Shown here: piece after piece, positions 19,936 to 30,211 of the stretch | How positions within the stretch are numbered: the stretch's first letter is position 1 | Layout: every line of letters starts with the position of its first letter | Assembly: GCA_030142905.1 (NCBI GenBank) | Contig: JASJOG010000165.1 | Coordinates: 386,001 to 450,000, forward strand | Length of the DNA stretch: 64,000 nucleotides | Source of the DNA: Heliopora coerulea | Taxonomy: Eukaryota > Cnidaria > Anthozoa > Scleralcyonacea > Helioporidae | Direction: 5' to 3' | Notes under the pieces: model-generated | The model's database searches: none | The model's input: only the letters and a program-made list of their open reading frames with translations | What the model was told of the DNA's origin: nothing | Position numbers and translations under genes: made by a program

Positions 19936-20040
19936 TTCGGGAATTATTCCACAGTATTCATTTGTCTTCGGCGAGCAATTGTTAAATATTTTTTAACAGG
20001 AAACTTTTTGCAATGGGAAATTTTTGCGGACGTTGTAGAG

Positions 20041-20339
20041 CAGGGGTTCTCAACAAGGGGGTAATTACCCAAAAAGGGGTAATTTAGGCTATCTCGGGGG
20101 GGTAACGGTAGCCCAGCAACAACAAAAGAAAAATATGATAAAAATAGAACTGAAAACAAATGCTGCTGTAGGGTACTGTGGACCAGTATGTGTAGATTGT
20201 AGATTGTAGAATATAGAAATTGTAGACTGTAGAGTAGTGTAGAGTAGACTGTACGACGTAGCTGTAGTGTGTGGTGGGTAATTGGGTGAACAGTGCCACC
20301 TCAAGTGGGTAGTTGATGCAAGTGGGTTGAGAATCCCTG
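20041..20339. mobile_element. hAT-type MITE, CAGGGGTTCTCAAC ends
   Basis: The left end, CAGGGGTTCTCAAC, is matched by GTTGAGAATCCCTG at the right. The flanking eight bases, TTGTAGAG and CTCTAGAG, agree at six positions, consistent with a worn 8-base duplication. The interior has (TGTAGA)-like microsatellite sequence at 20185-20270. The terminus resembles widespread hAT families seen in many animals. Confidence 0.75.
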
Positions 20340-20394
20340 CTCTAGAGAATAGCTGCGTGTGCTGGTGACTAATCTGTTTCTGCGTCTTTCTCAG

Positions 20395-20470
20395 GAAATG
20401 GCAGAGTTGAAACTTTGAATGCTATCACCGAGCCTGTACACGATGTCGCATTTGCACCAAATCTTGGACG
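20395..20470 (+). pseudogene. SEH1: SEH1-like exon, later part
   Basis: Acceptor TTTCTCAG, donor GTAAAA. The exon reads NGRVETLNAITEPVHDVAFA then PNLGR, matching SEH1 where it reads DPVHDIAFAPNLGR. It enters in phase 1 and leaves in phase 2. Confidence 0.8.
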
Positions 20471-20737
20471 GTAAAACAAAAATTAATGATATATATTCCC
20501 GTGTGTTAAGAGAATACTATTACTTATATATGGTATACTTTGTATTGGTGTAAAACTGTCATCAACGCTCTAGGTCAAATAACAAAACTTGTTGGTTACA
20601 TTTACTCCAAACAACCAAGTACTGGTGAAATAGAAGATGACCTTAAATATGTTGTCGGCCATATTAAATGACGAAATCTGACTGATAAAATAAAATTTTA
20701 GGGTCTGTTCTCGAAAAATGTTTAACAAGGTTTAACC

Positions 20738-21345
20738 CTTTCCTGTCCGAGACGTCTTCCCTGGACGAGTAAAGTCGTCTGGCGTCAGTAGCGTACCCAG
20801 TGAGGAGCCGGGGGGAAGCCGTGCCTCCCCTAGGTATGGTCATTCCAAGTCCGTTGGTACATCATTTGCGAAATAGCAAAGGGATATTCTTCCTTCTTTA
20901 TTGTCCAGTCACAAATATTTTTATACGAAATTTCGTCTAAACTCTTAAAAAGGTTCTGACGATTCCTACTTGACTTTTTCTCGTTACTTCCTACTTTGCT
21001 CCAACAACAAGAATAATTAAAGTTGTTATTTTGAACTTATCTTAATATTACCTTTTCGTGGTTGGAATGTTTTTGTATGAACTGTAGACTTAGGAATTTG
21101 AAAAAAAAGAAGAGAAAAGAAAATGGTACACGAATGCAATCCGTGCAACAAGTCCACGTCACCACTGTGTCCATTAAGTTAATAGACACCACAGTAACGC
21201 AGACTACAAGAGCATGTGTCAAATAACTTGTCGGTACATCTTCGATTATGTGTCCCCCAACAGCGCGGAACTGTTTACTCCACAGTCTGGCGTTAGCCAG
21301 AGTAAAATATAAAAAGTCGGATACGGACTGGAAAAGGTTAAATGT
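20738..21345 (+). repeat. Short inverted-end repeat split by a hAT MITE
   Basis: The outer sequence starts TTTAACCCTTTCCTGTCCG and ends CGGACTGGAAAAGGTTAAA, an imperfect inverted repeat. Without the insert it would be about 110 bases and match the copy at 15195-15310, including CTGGCGTTAGCCAGAGTA at the junction. Confidence 0.75.
20786..21285. mobile_element. hAT MITE nested in a short repeat
   Basis: The 500-base insert starts CAGTAGCGTACCCAG. Its right end, read inward, is CTGTGGAGTAAACAG, matching at 10 of 15. A perfect 8-base duplication, TCTGGCGT, flanks it. CAGTGGCGTA is a common hAT terminus. A GC-rich patch of GGGGG and CCCCC lies near each end. Confidence 0.85.
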
Positions 21346-21832
21346 ATCAACGTGGAGACTAGTTTGTTATGGACCTACTGTTTACGAATTTTTTTAAGTG
21401 ACGTGTTTTGTACTTGGTGCATGGATTGATTACAATTCAGACTCGGCTTTGTCTCGATGGTTTTTTCAACGCACTTCTCGGTTTTCTCTGAGGCGATATT
21501 TTTAAATGATATCTGTAGTTGTTGAGTTAACCCACCCTAGGGAAAACATTCATGTATGACAGTGGAAAAACACTTCTAGAATGTGATGAAAAAGGCAGAG
21601 CAATTTTTATTTACTGAGACGGTGGTATTATCATCAACTGAGAAAATTACATTTATCAAAAAACTTTAACTTAGGTTTAAATTCTCGTCAATTATTTACC
21701 TACAAAGCACTTACAGTTAGCTGATGACCAATATGACTAAAGGCAACATCGGATGACAGACAACTTTGTGAAGGAGTAGGCGTAACTATCACAATTCTTG
21801 GATGATCGTGGCACATTTGTCAAGCTCAAACC

Positions 21833-21915
21833 TTAGGAAACGATTTCTGAGTCCCAGATGAGGATCAAACCCGCAACCTTCTGATGACTGGTAAGATGCT
21901 CAAACCATTCTGTTG
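21833..21915 (-). mobile_element. tRNA-derived SINE fragment (family 2)
   Basis: The minus strand carries TGGTTTGAGCATCTTACC, the spacer GTCATCAGAAGGTTGCGGGT and TTGATCCTCATCTGGGACTC. It is a diverged copy of the family at 50530 and 63740. Confidence 0.7.
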
Positions 21916-22024
21916 GCGTTGATTTTGTGTTCTTGTATTTGTGTTTGCGTTGACCCTCGAGGATACCTTCTTTCATCTGTTGTTTCGTTCTTGTGCTTGC
22001 ACACGCTTCAAATACGTGAACAAA

Positions 22025-22165
22025 GCCTTAAGCGGATAAAATGTAAAAGTTCAGATAGTAAAAATGTTAAAGATATTAAAACTGAACATTTTCGGTTCAC
22101 AAGACCATGGTCAGTTTTAAAATCTTTAACATTTTTACTATCTAAATGTTTACAGTGCCTTAACC
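22025..22165. repeat. Long stem-loop, 33-base arms
   Basis: The arms at 22053-22085 and 22111-22143 match at 32 of 33 bases and are separated by 25 bases. Outside them CTTAAG and GCCTTAAC extend the symmetry weakly, so it may be a tiny palindromic MITE. Confidence 0.8.
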
Positions 22166-22486
22166 CTTTCGTGCATTTTTTTTTTTCTCCCGTTTACTCT
22201 TTGGTTTTTTGTTTGCAATTAGTTTTTGTAATTTGTCGTTGTATGACAATGGTATGCATGAAAAGGTTAACCCTGATTTTCTTTACAGAAATTGAAAACA
22301 TCTTTCGTACTTCCAGCTAGTTATCGAAACACGAGTAGAAGTCTTGGAGAAGGAGAAGTGGCCGTGGGGGCACGAGCCCGAAAAGCACAAGTGATCAAGT
22401 ATTGATCGAATTAATTTCTTAGGTCCTACGACCTTTTGGGAATCACGTGCAATGACGTGAAAATTACAACTTTCGAGCCTCTAGGG

Positions 22487-22947
22487 CACATATGTCAAAC
22501 TCAGGCCCGCGGGCCAAATCTGGCCCGCAGGATAATTATATTTGGCCCGCGAGATCACATCAAATGTGCATTAGAGCTGGCCCGCCGCATGCACCGCTAA
22601 TACTACAAATCCCAGAATGCTTTTCTAGTATGTTGGCGCGCAGTCAAGACCTTAAAGACTTTAAAAGACTTTAAAAAGAAACTTGAAAGGATGCAGAGAG
22701 AGACAATTTATTTTGTTTATTAAAATAAAAAATGAATACCACTGATATGTCTTTTATTTCAAATTTAATTTCTCATGTGTTTGTTCCAGATTCTGTGTTT
22801 AAGCAAAACTAAAGTTTGTTTCTATATAAAAAGGTTAAATATTACATATCAGTTGCAATTAATTTTTCAATAAATATTGAGTTTGGCCCATGACTCTATC
22901 TCAGTTTTTAATTTTGGCCCACTGTGAATTTGAGTTTGACACCCCTG
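22487..22947. mobile_element. hAT MITE, CAGGGGTGTCAAACTC ends
   Basis: The right end, read inward, is CAGGGGTGTCAAACTC. The left is CACATATGTCAAACTC. A perfect 8-base duplication CTCTAGGG flanks the 461-base element. The GC-rich GGCCCGCGGGCCAAA block near the left end and GTTTGGCCCATG near the right end are hallmarks of a hAT group spread across many animals. Confidence 0.9.
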
Positions 22948-22949
22948 CT

Positions 22950-25020
22950 CTAGGGTAAAGACTTTATACTGCTTCAAGGGCTCATTACAGGTGCCATTTT
23001 GAACGTTGCAATTGCCACCTTGGTTTACACTGTAATAGACTCATGATACTTTATGAAGCAAGATATCCACTTATGATTCGCCGCAGTTTGTCCTCGACGC
23101 TCTCGTCAGTCAAACACATACTCCAAGATGTCGATTAAATAAATTAAAGATTATTGACCATGAAAGGCAATAGTGAATCGTAATTATCGTGTATGTAAGT
23201 AAAAATTCAATACAGTATATCCTCGTCCGACCGTAGTCAATCGAAGGATACCCTAGAATTCCGGAAGTAGCGATCCCCGTGTCTTTCGGGTTTACTGCCC
23301 GATAGGGGCACTACTTTCAAGTAACCGTTACTTTCAAAGCGCAAAAATCAGAAAACAGTTAACGGCTGTCATCTGGATATCTGTTATCGTTTCCCAATTG
23401 TGCTTATAAAAAACTTTCTTATTTTGAAGATACAGTATAATAGTCTACAATGAAAGCGATAGCGATTTGGGCATCGACTGCCCAGGCGTTATTACGGAAG
23501 ACAACATCTTATATAGATGTTCATTCATTCAAAGTGTTTACTTTAACACGATAGAATTACAGCAGAGATGAAATAAAACACGACAGCATTGCGACACAGT
23601 AGCGTTACGGCGTCAAGTGGAACCCTGGTCCTATGCAAAAAAATAAAGGAAATTTTTGGGTGAATCTGAATAATGCATGTTCAACCTGCAGTGTTTGTGA
23701 ACATCAAAAACCGACCTAAAAAAACATTTCCCCTCAATTATTTAATATAATAATTTTTAATTAATATTTAGTAATCATGATTTTGAAAAATACTAATTAG
23801 GTTCGTAAAATTAACATTTTTATCCAGAAAAAATAGTTTCAATCTTATAATTTTTCTGGAAAAATGACACTAAAAATGCTTGGAATCGTGTTTCAGAGCT
23901 TCTAGAAAACAAAAATTTTCCGGGGGAACATGCCCCTGCCCCCCCAACATTTTCTAGATCCACCCCTGAGACTACACTGTCTGTGCAAGTCTTTTTGCGT
24001 TATCATTCTTTCATGAAAAGGCCTTTGAAGTATCGGAGGTTACAAAAATCGCATGTTAGCAGATTTGTGCTCGTGGACTCTGAATTTCCGCTGATGTGCT
24101 GCACGAACAAGTTTAAATATCAAGAACGGTGAAGCCACAAGAACGCCTAACTTTTGTCCATTGCCGACAGTCTCCTTGTTCTTGTTGCTATTGGTTTTCT
24201 TTTGTTTCTTTTTTTCTCGCTTACTTTGGTTTTTGGTATCTGTCTTACGGCTTTCTACAATCGACATGTCCATAATCGGTCCCGAACAGACATTCAAACA
24301 TTCAAAGTGTGCGAAAAACTAGTTTTTGCGCAGAATACTGACCGAGTTCGGATCGGAGTTTTAACAAAAATCGTGCATTACTTACAACTGAAGACAATTA
24401 TTATACTTAACCACTCCGGTTCCGTTCGAGTCGAAAGAACGAACATTGATTTGGAAACTTCTTTGTCAACTATAACCTTAACTGTGACGCTACAATATAT
24501 TACTGAAAATACAATTAAGGCCACCTAGATATCTTGCTGCAACTTGCGAGGAATATTAATTCCTCGAAAATCGTTTTTAACTCAATCAATTTGCTATATT
24601 TGACGGCATTCAATACTCACATTTGACAATTCCACTGTCGATGTTGGGAAAAGAGGAAATCACAGTTTAGACAATTCAGTAATATATGTTAAAGAAATCA
24701 GGCTCGTCATGATTTTCGACTCGAAGACACCTTACATGGTCTGGCGATTCTATCAAACATACCAAGTGGAACTCAACTTTAGCTGCAGCTACATAATAAC
24801 TCACACAAGTAATATCCCGTTCACTCCAACAAAAACATGTTTGATTAAACTACTTTTCACCTGGCCTGTATGAAACGTAATTTTTACCTCCTCTCTTTGA
24901 CGCGGCATTAAGACCACCTAGCATAGGTTCTTTTCGTAAAGTCAAACTTATAAACTGGTAAACCACCGTCACTATATCGCGTACGATACGTACTTGAAAA
25001 TTGACCACCTATAATATAAC
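22950..25020. other. No gene recognised
   Basis: A GC-rich element end (GGGGGAACATGCCCCTGCCCC, then ATCCACCCCTG) lies at 23920-23968 without a visible partner. Frames at 24040-24297 (minus, Lys/Gln-rich) and 24154-24528 (plus, hydrophobic start) overlap and neither is convincing. Confidence 0.4.
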
Positions 25021-25023
25021 TCT

Positions 25024-25216
25024 GGTAAAAAGTTAAAAGGTTGATAGCTGCCGTGATTGATTTCAAACAATTTCAACGTTTCGAGCAATAGTCATTCGTC
25101 AGAGAAACCTGCTGTGAATGTGAACATGTTTCTTTCTCTAACGAAGGACCTTCGCTCCAAACGTTGGAATTCTTTGAGGTCAGTCACGGTAGTTATGAAC
25201 CTTTTAACTTTTTACC
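25024..25216. repeat. Palindrome with paired outward hammerhead-like motifs
   Basis: The left arm 25024-25104 and right arm 25138-25216 are diverged inverted copies. Both begin outside with GGTAAAAAGTTAAAAGGTT. On the minus strand of the left arm (25077-25102) the motif reads CTGACGA, ATGACTATTGCT, CGAAACG. The right-arm motif on the plus strand (25138-25163) is weaker: CTAACGA and CCAAACG. The structure sits about 70 bases past the end of the recombinase frame at 25285. Confidence 0.6.
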
Positions 25217-25284
25217 TTATTCTGTTCTTATATATCTCTGATTTTCACACGTTCAATTTCTGGTGTGAACGGGGCATTAGAAAT

Positions 25285-27602
25285 CTACGTTCCTTTGACA
25301 GACTTGTAAACATCTACCGCAGAAGTTCTTAGTTCGTAGGCACTTTCCGAATGATTATATACTATAACTAATGGGTAAACAAGAGAATTCCACGCCTCCC
25401 TCCCAACTTTGCCGGGTTTAACCTTGTAAAGATTTTCCGAATTTTCTACTGGCTCTAGATAGATTAAGAAAGCTTCCTTCCCATCGGGCGTATAACAAGA
25501 AATTTTAGCGATGAAAAAGTGAATGTTGTCAGCAGTCGAAGCATGGTCTAACAGGACGCAAAGGTCACTTATTTGTGGCCGAATCTCGAACTCATCCTCG
25601 TCTCCTGAACTGCCTCCTGAGAGCGAGCTTTCTTCGTTCACATCACCAAAAACGCCGGCTGTTAACTTGTTACACAAGAGATCTCGTCCTTTATGGTTCT
25701 TTCGTTCTGTAAGGTATCGTTATAAACGGTCTTTTGATATCGAACCGAATGTTTCATCAATGCTGCTAAACTTTCCCTAACGCTGACATCCTTCGACTCG
25801 TCAATCGACTGGCAGTACGTTACAATGGAATGACGTAATTTGTTCGTTGCCGCCCTCGCCGAAACTTCTCGCTCAAATAGGTCTCCTAAATATTTCGACG
25901 TTGCTTAACTGCTCTGGAAGGGGATACCGTGACTGTTCATGTAGAAATGATCGTGAGATTGTCCTTGCAACAGTCTTGGTCTGGCAGATCGGACGTACGT
26001 GTGCAGGCAATCCAGCAGCTCTAAATCGTTACTTATGTCAAGTTTAATTGGACCTTGAGATTGTACTGTTTTGTGAACGTTTTGGATCAGAAAAACCCTG
26101 TTGTCCCCTTCAAAGACAATGAAATTATCCCTGTGGTTTGTTTCAAGATCGAAAGGTTCGGTTTCCGAAGCAATAAGCAATTTCAAGAATTGTATCTCGC
26201 TGCTTCGACCGGGCATAGCACGCAGGTAAGTCGATATAAGAACGAAGTCGTGAAGGAAACGGGCTTTGGCTACGCCTTTAGCTTCCAAATACTTTTCATG
26301 TAAATTTCTCAAAGTTTCCAGGACATACGCTAAGTGAAATTGTTGACAGGACTTCGTAGTTAAACTTTCTTTTGTCCGTTTCGAAAATAACCTAGCTTGC
26401 CTAGTGAGTTGCCGTTGTACTCTCCTGTAAGCTAATATTTGTGAGCAACAGTGCGAGGATCCTGGATCGTCTAGATAATTGTACTTGACAACATTAATCG
26501 CCACCTAGGATGTGACGAAATGGTGGATGGCATGAGTTTCCTACTCTTACTTAGATATGCAACGTAGTCGGAAACAACAGCTTCCGAATTGAAAATACTT
26601 AAAGATAATGGGGTAATATTCTTATGGTGCTTTGCAAAATACATAAAACACAAAACTCGTTCCTCTAACTTGTTCGTGGTCGACTCTGAGAACTGGACGG
26701 TATCCCGTTTCGAATTAATAGATGAAGTGAGGCACTTAAGTATCTCTCTAAGCTCATTCTCTAATTCTGCTGTGTTTCATTGGCACTCAACTTGTACTTC
26801 TCTCTCTTTGTTCCTCTCTGTGGGAAAGGGCCCTCAGAAGCTGTCGGTAAAACGTCACGCTTCTTCATTTCATCTTCGCTTGAACACGCCAGCTCCAATA
26901 CTCTTGGCCGCGTGGACTGACATTCTGTTTGAGGTGGTGTCGTGGTTTGTTTGGAAACACTACTGCACTTGTGACAGCGAGAACAATCCAACGATGGTGA
27001 AGGACAGAGATTACTGTTTGCACTACTGGTTGAAACATGATCTGCCGGACACGCCGTGCAACAAGGAGCTCCATTGCCCAATTTAGCTGAATTTTTGGCT
27101 TTTGGTTTTGGAGGGACGCTGCTGCCACTGGAGCTTTGACTTATTTCAATCATGTTCGAAATCATACTTCTCTTGTTCAGTCAGGAATCATCTCCACAAT
27201 CGACCTCTTCAGCTGGAAACGTTTTGGTCGACTGCTGAGATGTCGAGCAATGAGGTTCGTTCTCAAGTCCAGATAAACTTTGGTCAGTAGCATTTGCAAC
27301 GATGATGGTGTGGTTATTTGAGGTTTGATGTCTTTCATTCAACTGGTTTGGAGAGGAATCGCTAGGGGAATTGACCTTTTCTATGGGTTTAAACGCCTTG
27401 GTCTGCACGAATGGCCGAGTACAAGGCTCGTTTTCCAGCCCGGGGAGACCTGAGGCGATCTCTTTTCGAGGACTACTGAGACAGCTGGAAGTTGCCGAGC
27501 TTGCGTGAGACAAAGAAACGGTAAACTGAAGTTTTGGAAAGCGGGCTCGACTGGAGAACTTTCCATCTCTGAATTTAACAAGAAGTCTGACATCTTACTC
27601 AT
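25285..27602 (-). pseudogene. Crypton-like tyrosine recombinase, decayed
   Basis: Reading right to left, one long protein of roughly 760 codons is broken at five or six points: a frame change near 27510, TGA at 27181, a frame change near 26757, another near 26510, TAA at 25905, and another near 25670. The N-terminal third is Ser/Thr-rich with paired Cys (CCTACP, CSRCHKCSS). A core-binding-like helix VSDYVAYLSKSRK comes next. The catalytic domain shows LRAMPGRSSEIQFLKL (first Arg), VHKTVQSQGPIKLDI (Lys), NKLRHSIVT (second Arg region), and MKHSVRYQKTVY (final His and Tyr). An acidic linker (GDEDEFE) then leads to an unknown C-terminal domain of about 100 residues. Tyrosine recombinases of this form are known from Crypton transposons. 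I infer that family from motif spacing, so Crypton is more likely than certain. Confidence 0.65.
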
Positions 27603-27649
27603 AAATCAAACCAAACGCACCACTGAGATAAGGACTGTGATCTCTGAAA

Positions 27650-28085
27650 AACGAGCGTTCTTTTTGTGTACAGGTTATGCACGGAATCTTGAGTATTTTG
27701 AGTCACGATCGCACGGTACTTTTGGAGACTTCTGGAAACAGGTCTACGCAAACTTCGATAAAACAAAACAATTTAGTACCGTTTCTTTTTACGAAGCGCA
27801 ACAATTCCATACTTGTTCGGCTTTTCTGTGGTTGTTTTTGGGGATTTTTTTCGTTTCCTTTATTTTGTGGTTTCCAGTCTATACGACGAAAGAAATCAAT
27901 AGATTAAGCAAACCGTTGGAAAGGACGGGTGTTTGACGGTCATATTTGGTGACGAACAAGATGCATCACGTTAGTCAGTGGATATTTGTGAACAATATGC
28001 GTCTTAATGTGAAGAAAAAAAAAAAACAAAGGATGAAATAAGTAGGATACATAAATCTAGTGCAGTCGAGGCAACGGACTTTGCT
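27650..28085. other. No gene recognised
   Basis: A plus-strand frame at 27505-27936 with a hydrophobic stretch (LWLFLGIFFVSFILWF) overlaps the start of the recombinase on the other strand. No homology is seen. Confidence 0.3.
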
Positions 28086-28087
28086 TA

Positions 28088-28156
28088 ACCCTAACTCCGA
28101 ACTCCTAATCCTAACTTCGAACTCCTAACCCTAACTCCGAACTCCTAACCCCAATC
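28088..28156 (+). repeat. 20-base tandem repeat, telomere-like
   Basis: Three copies of a unit ACCCTAACTCCGAACTCCTA lie in tandem with one or two changes. The CCCTAA part resembles the animal telomere repeat, but the rest does not. Confidence 0.8.
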
Positions 28157-28189
28157 AGGTCTGTCTTACTTTGTTGATTTTTGGTTTTC

Positions 28190-28815
28190 CTTCCATGCAG
28201 GTCGCTATATTTGATGGATTTGACTGACACTTGATATTTATGTTCGGTCGGTGCTACATAGTATCGAAATTTAAAATTATCCAAATAACATTGAACCTAC
28301 CATTTTTGGGTAGGGGTCTCCCGAACTCCTTAGGGTGCCTTGAGTTTAATTTTCTACTTTATATATTTCATACCTTTTACATAACCCAGAGTTGTCCATC
28401 AGATGGGTAAGTGTAAGACAACCTGACTCTTTATCCAGTAACAATTTCTATATTAGGGGGTTCCTGATGGTTGAGAGAGCCCTATAAGTGAGTAATAAGA
28501 ATATCAATTTTGAAAAAAATCGGTTAAAACCACGCGACTTGGGAGCGTTTTTTCCTAAAAGTACCAAAAATCCACCAAATAACACGATCCACCAAATAAC
28601 ATTTGCCTACCTTGAGTGCCTGGGGCTGATAATGTGAGACCCCGTAGGGCTAATAGGAAATTGGACTTTTTCCAAGAATTTGATGAATTTTTAGCAATTC
28701 ATTTTTAGTCGTAACGCGAAGGGCTGAAAGATTCTCTGATAGATCAATCGAACACACTTTCCACACCTAACCCTGGTGATTTGGGTCACTTTTGCGAACA
28801 AAAATCTGTCTCAGT
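28190..28815. other. No gene recognised
   Basis: Low-complexity AT with a short repeat ATCCACCAAATAACA (twice, 28568-28602). Confidence 0.4.
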
Positions 28816-28819
28816 GAGA

Positions 28820-29310
28820 CAAGTCTAAAAATTAATATGAAAATATTACATTTCTGTTATGCCTCAAAATACTATACATTGTACAGAGACATACTATATA
28901 TCAAACCAATTCTCCCTGGGATGTATATTTCTGTCAAACTAATTGAAAAAGTGTTGTACTTGGGGATGGCCGCACACACTATATACCAAACGAAGTGTCT
29001 TGGTCACAGGAGTCTAGTGATATATAGCATGTCTATGTAGAAGGTATATTTCTCTTACAAATTCCGAAAATGTATGAAAATATTGCCTTTCTGTCATGGG
29101 TCAAAATACAACAATTTTCCAAATATTTTCACAGAAATATACATTTTACAGAGACATAGCATGTCTCTGTACGCTGTATATTTCTCTTACAAATTGGGAA
29201 AATCTATCAAAACATTGCCTTTTTGTTATGGGTCAATATACGACACTTCTCAAAATATTTTAAGAGAAATATACACTGTACAGAGACATACTATATCCAC
29301 GTATGACTGT
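28820..29310. repeat. About 130-base tandem repeat with internal dyads
   Basis: Two clear copies (about 29054-29160 and 29186-29295) and one weak copy (about 28830-28890) share CTTACAAATT, ATTGCCTTTCTGTCATGGGT and ACAGAGACATA. Between them an inverted repeat is centred at 29159: AGAAATATACA and ACAGAGACAT on the left, ATGTCTCTGT and TGTATATTTCT on the right. Confidence 0.75.
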
Positions 29311-29349
29311 ATTTTGTTTAAATTTGACCAGCTCTTGCTAATACTCTTT

Positions 29350-30205
29350 TAATGGCAAAGCTTGGCCAAAATTAGTTTTGAAAAGCAGTGGATGCATATA
29401 AAATTTTGGAAACATCCATCTACTGGACCAGAAAGCACTAATTTTCAGCACTCCAAGTTTACAGTTTCAATTGTGAACACTTGATAAGTTGAGACAATTG
29501 CCCATAGTAACCTGGACCAGCATCTCCAGCAATAAGCAATCCTGCAGTCGTGCTGCAAATTCCAATTTACATGCAGTTGTTTGTTTCTCCGGAACACTTC
29601 TTCGTGGATGTGCTAGTAAACCTCAAGCTTTTTTTCATGAATTACCTCAAAAGCACATTTTTTTTAAAGCATCAAATCTCAGCGAAAATTAGCTGAATTA
29701 CAAGCTAAAAGTTTACAAAGGTTCTTGTACCTCAGAGTCAGGGACCTGTGGTATATAATTATTTTATTAATACTATGTTAGGACCTGCCTGCTACTTGAC
29801 CTGGTGATCTGTTGCTGCCGTGACAAAGGCAAGTGATTTGAAAGTTAATTCAAAGATCTTTAAACCAAAGGTAATAGTTTCTTCGAGCAGAAATAATACC
29901 GCAGAGAAACCAGTAGTTAAATTTCTGTTTCTATAACTTACCAAGTAGCGAATTACGTTTGATTAACACAAAATCTAGTACGTGGTCGCAGACATATTGT
30001 AGTCGAACGAATTTGAAGAAATTTTACAACCGGAGTCGCTGTTTTCTTAAACGTTGTTGCTAATATATTCTGACTTGACTATTCTGTTTGTGATCTTTTT
30101 TTTTCTACTGGAGACTTCAAGTTGACATTGGATCAACAATTGTTCAATTTGTTCTTCTTCTAACAGACAGGTTATCGTAAGTGTCAACGAGGGGGAAACT
30201 TTTCT
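29350..30205. other. Upstream flank of the WGR/F-box gene
   Basis: No exon recognised. CAAAATGACTGCC at 30206 gives a good context for the ATG at 30212. No TATA box is apparent. Confidence 0.35.
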
Positions 30206-30211
30206 AACAAA

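Larger units (their letters stand above)
14854..20470 (+). pseudogene. SEH1: SEH1-like nucleoporin, partial
   Basis: SEH1 is a WD-repeat protein of the Nup107-160 nuclear pore subcomplex and of the GATOR2 complex. Four exons match it in order: 14854-14959, 16453-16499, 18031-18111 and 20395-20470. The first three join in phase. The first encodes THYGSVW, a TGA, then [20 protein letters not shown]. The second ends RGQSFW. The third holds NSRTSVTDVKFAPRH. The fourth holds ITEPVHDVAFAPNLGR. The exon(s) for about 80 residues between the third and fourth, the first WD repeat, and everything after 20470 were not found. The in-frame TGA sits where other SEH1 proteins have Arg, so CGA to TGA is likely. 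The copy is most simply a decayed duplicate, though splice sites remain good. Confidence 0.7.

Noticed and set aside
24154..24528. 124-residue plus-strand frame with N-terminal hydrophobic segment
   Set aside because: An equally long Lys-rich frame lies opposite, and the codon pattern gives no preference. No domain seen.
26589..27086. 165-residue plus-strand frame
   Set aside because: It is antisense to the Cys- and Ser-rich N-terminal region of the Crypton-like recombinase.
27505..27936. 143-residue plus-strand frame with membrane-like segment
   Set aside because: No homology or splice support; it overlaps the start of the recombinase on the other strand. Possible but unsupported.
28088..28156. 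Interstitial telomere repeat or CRISPR-like array
   Set aside because: Only part of each 20-base unit is CCCTAA, there are just three copies, and there are no spacers.
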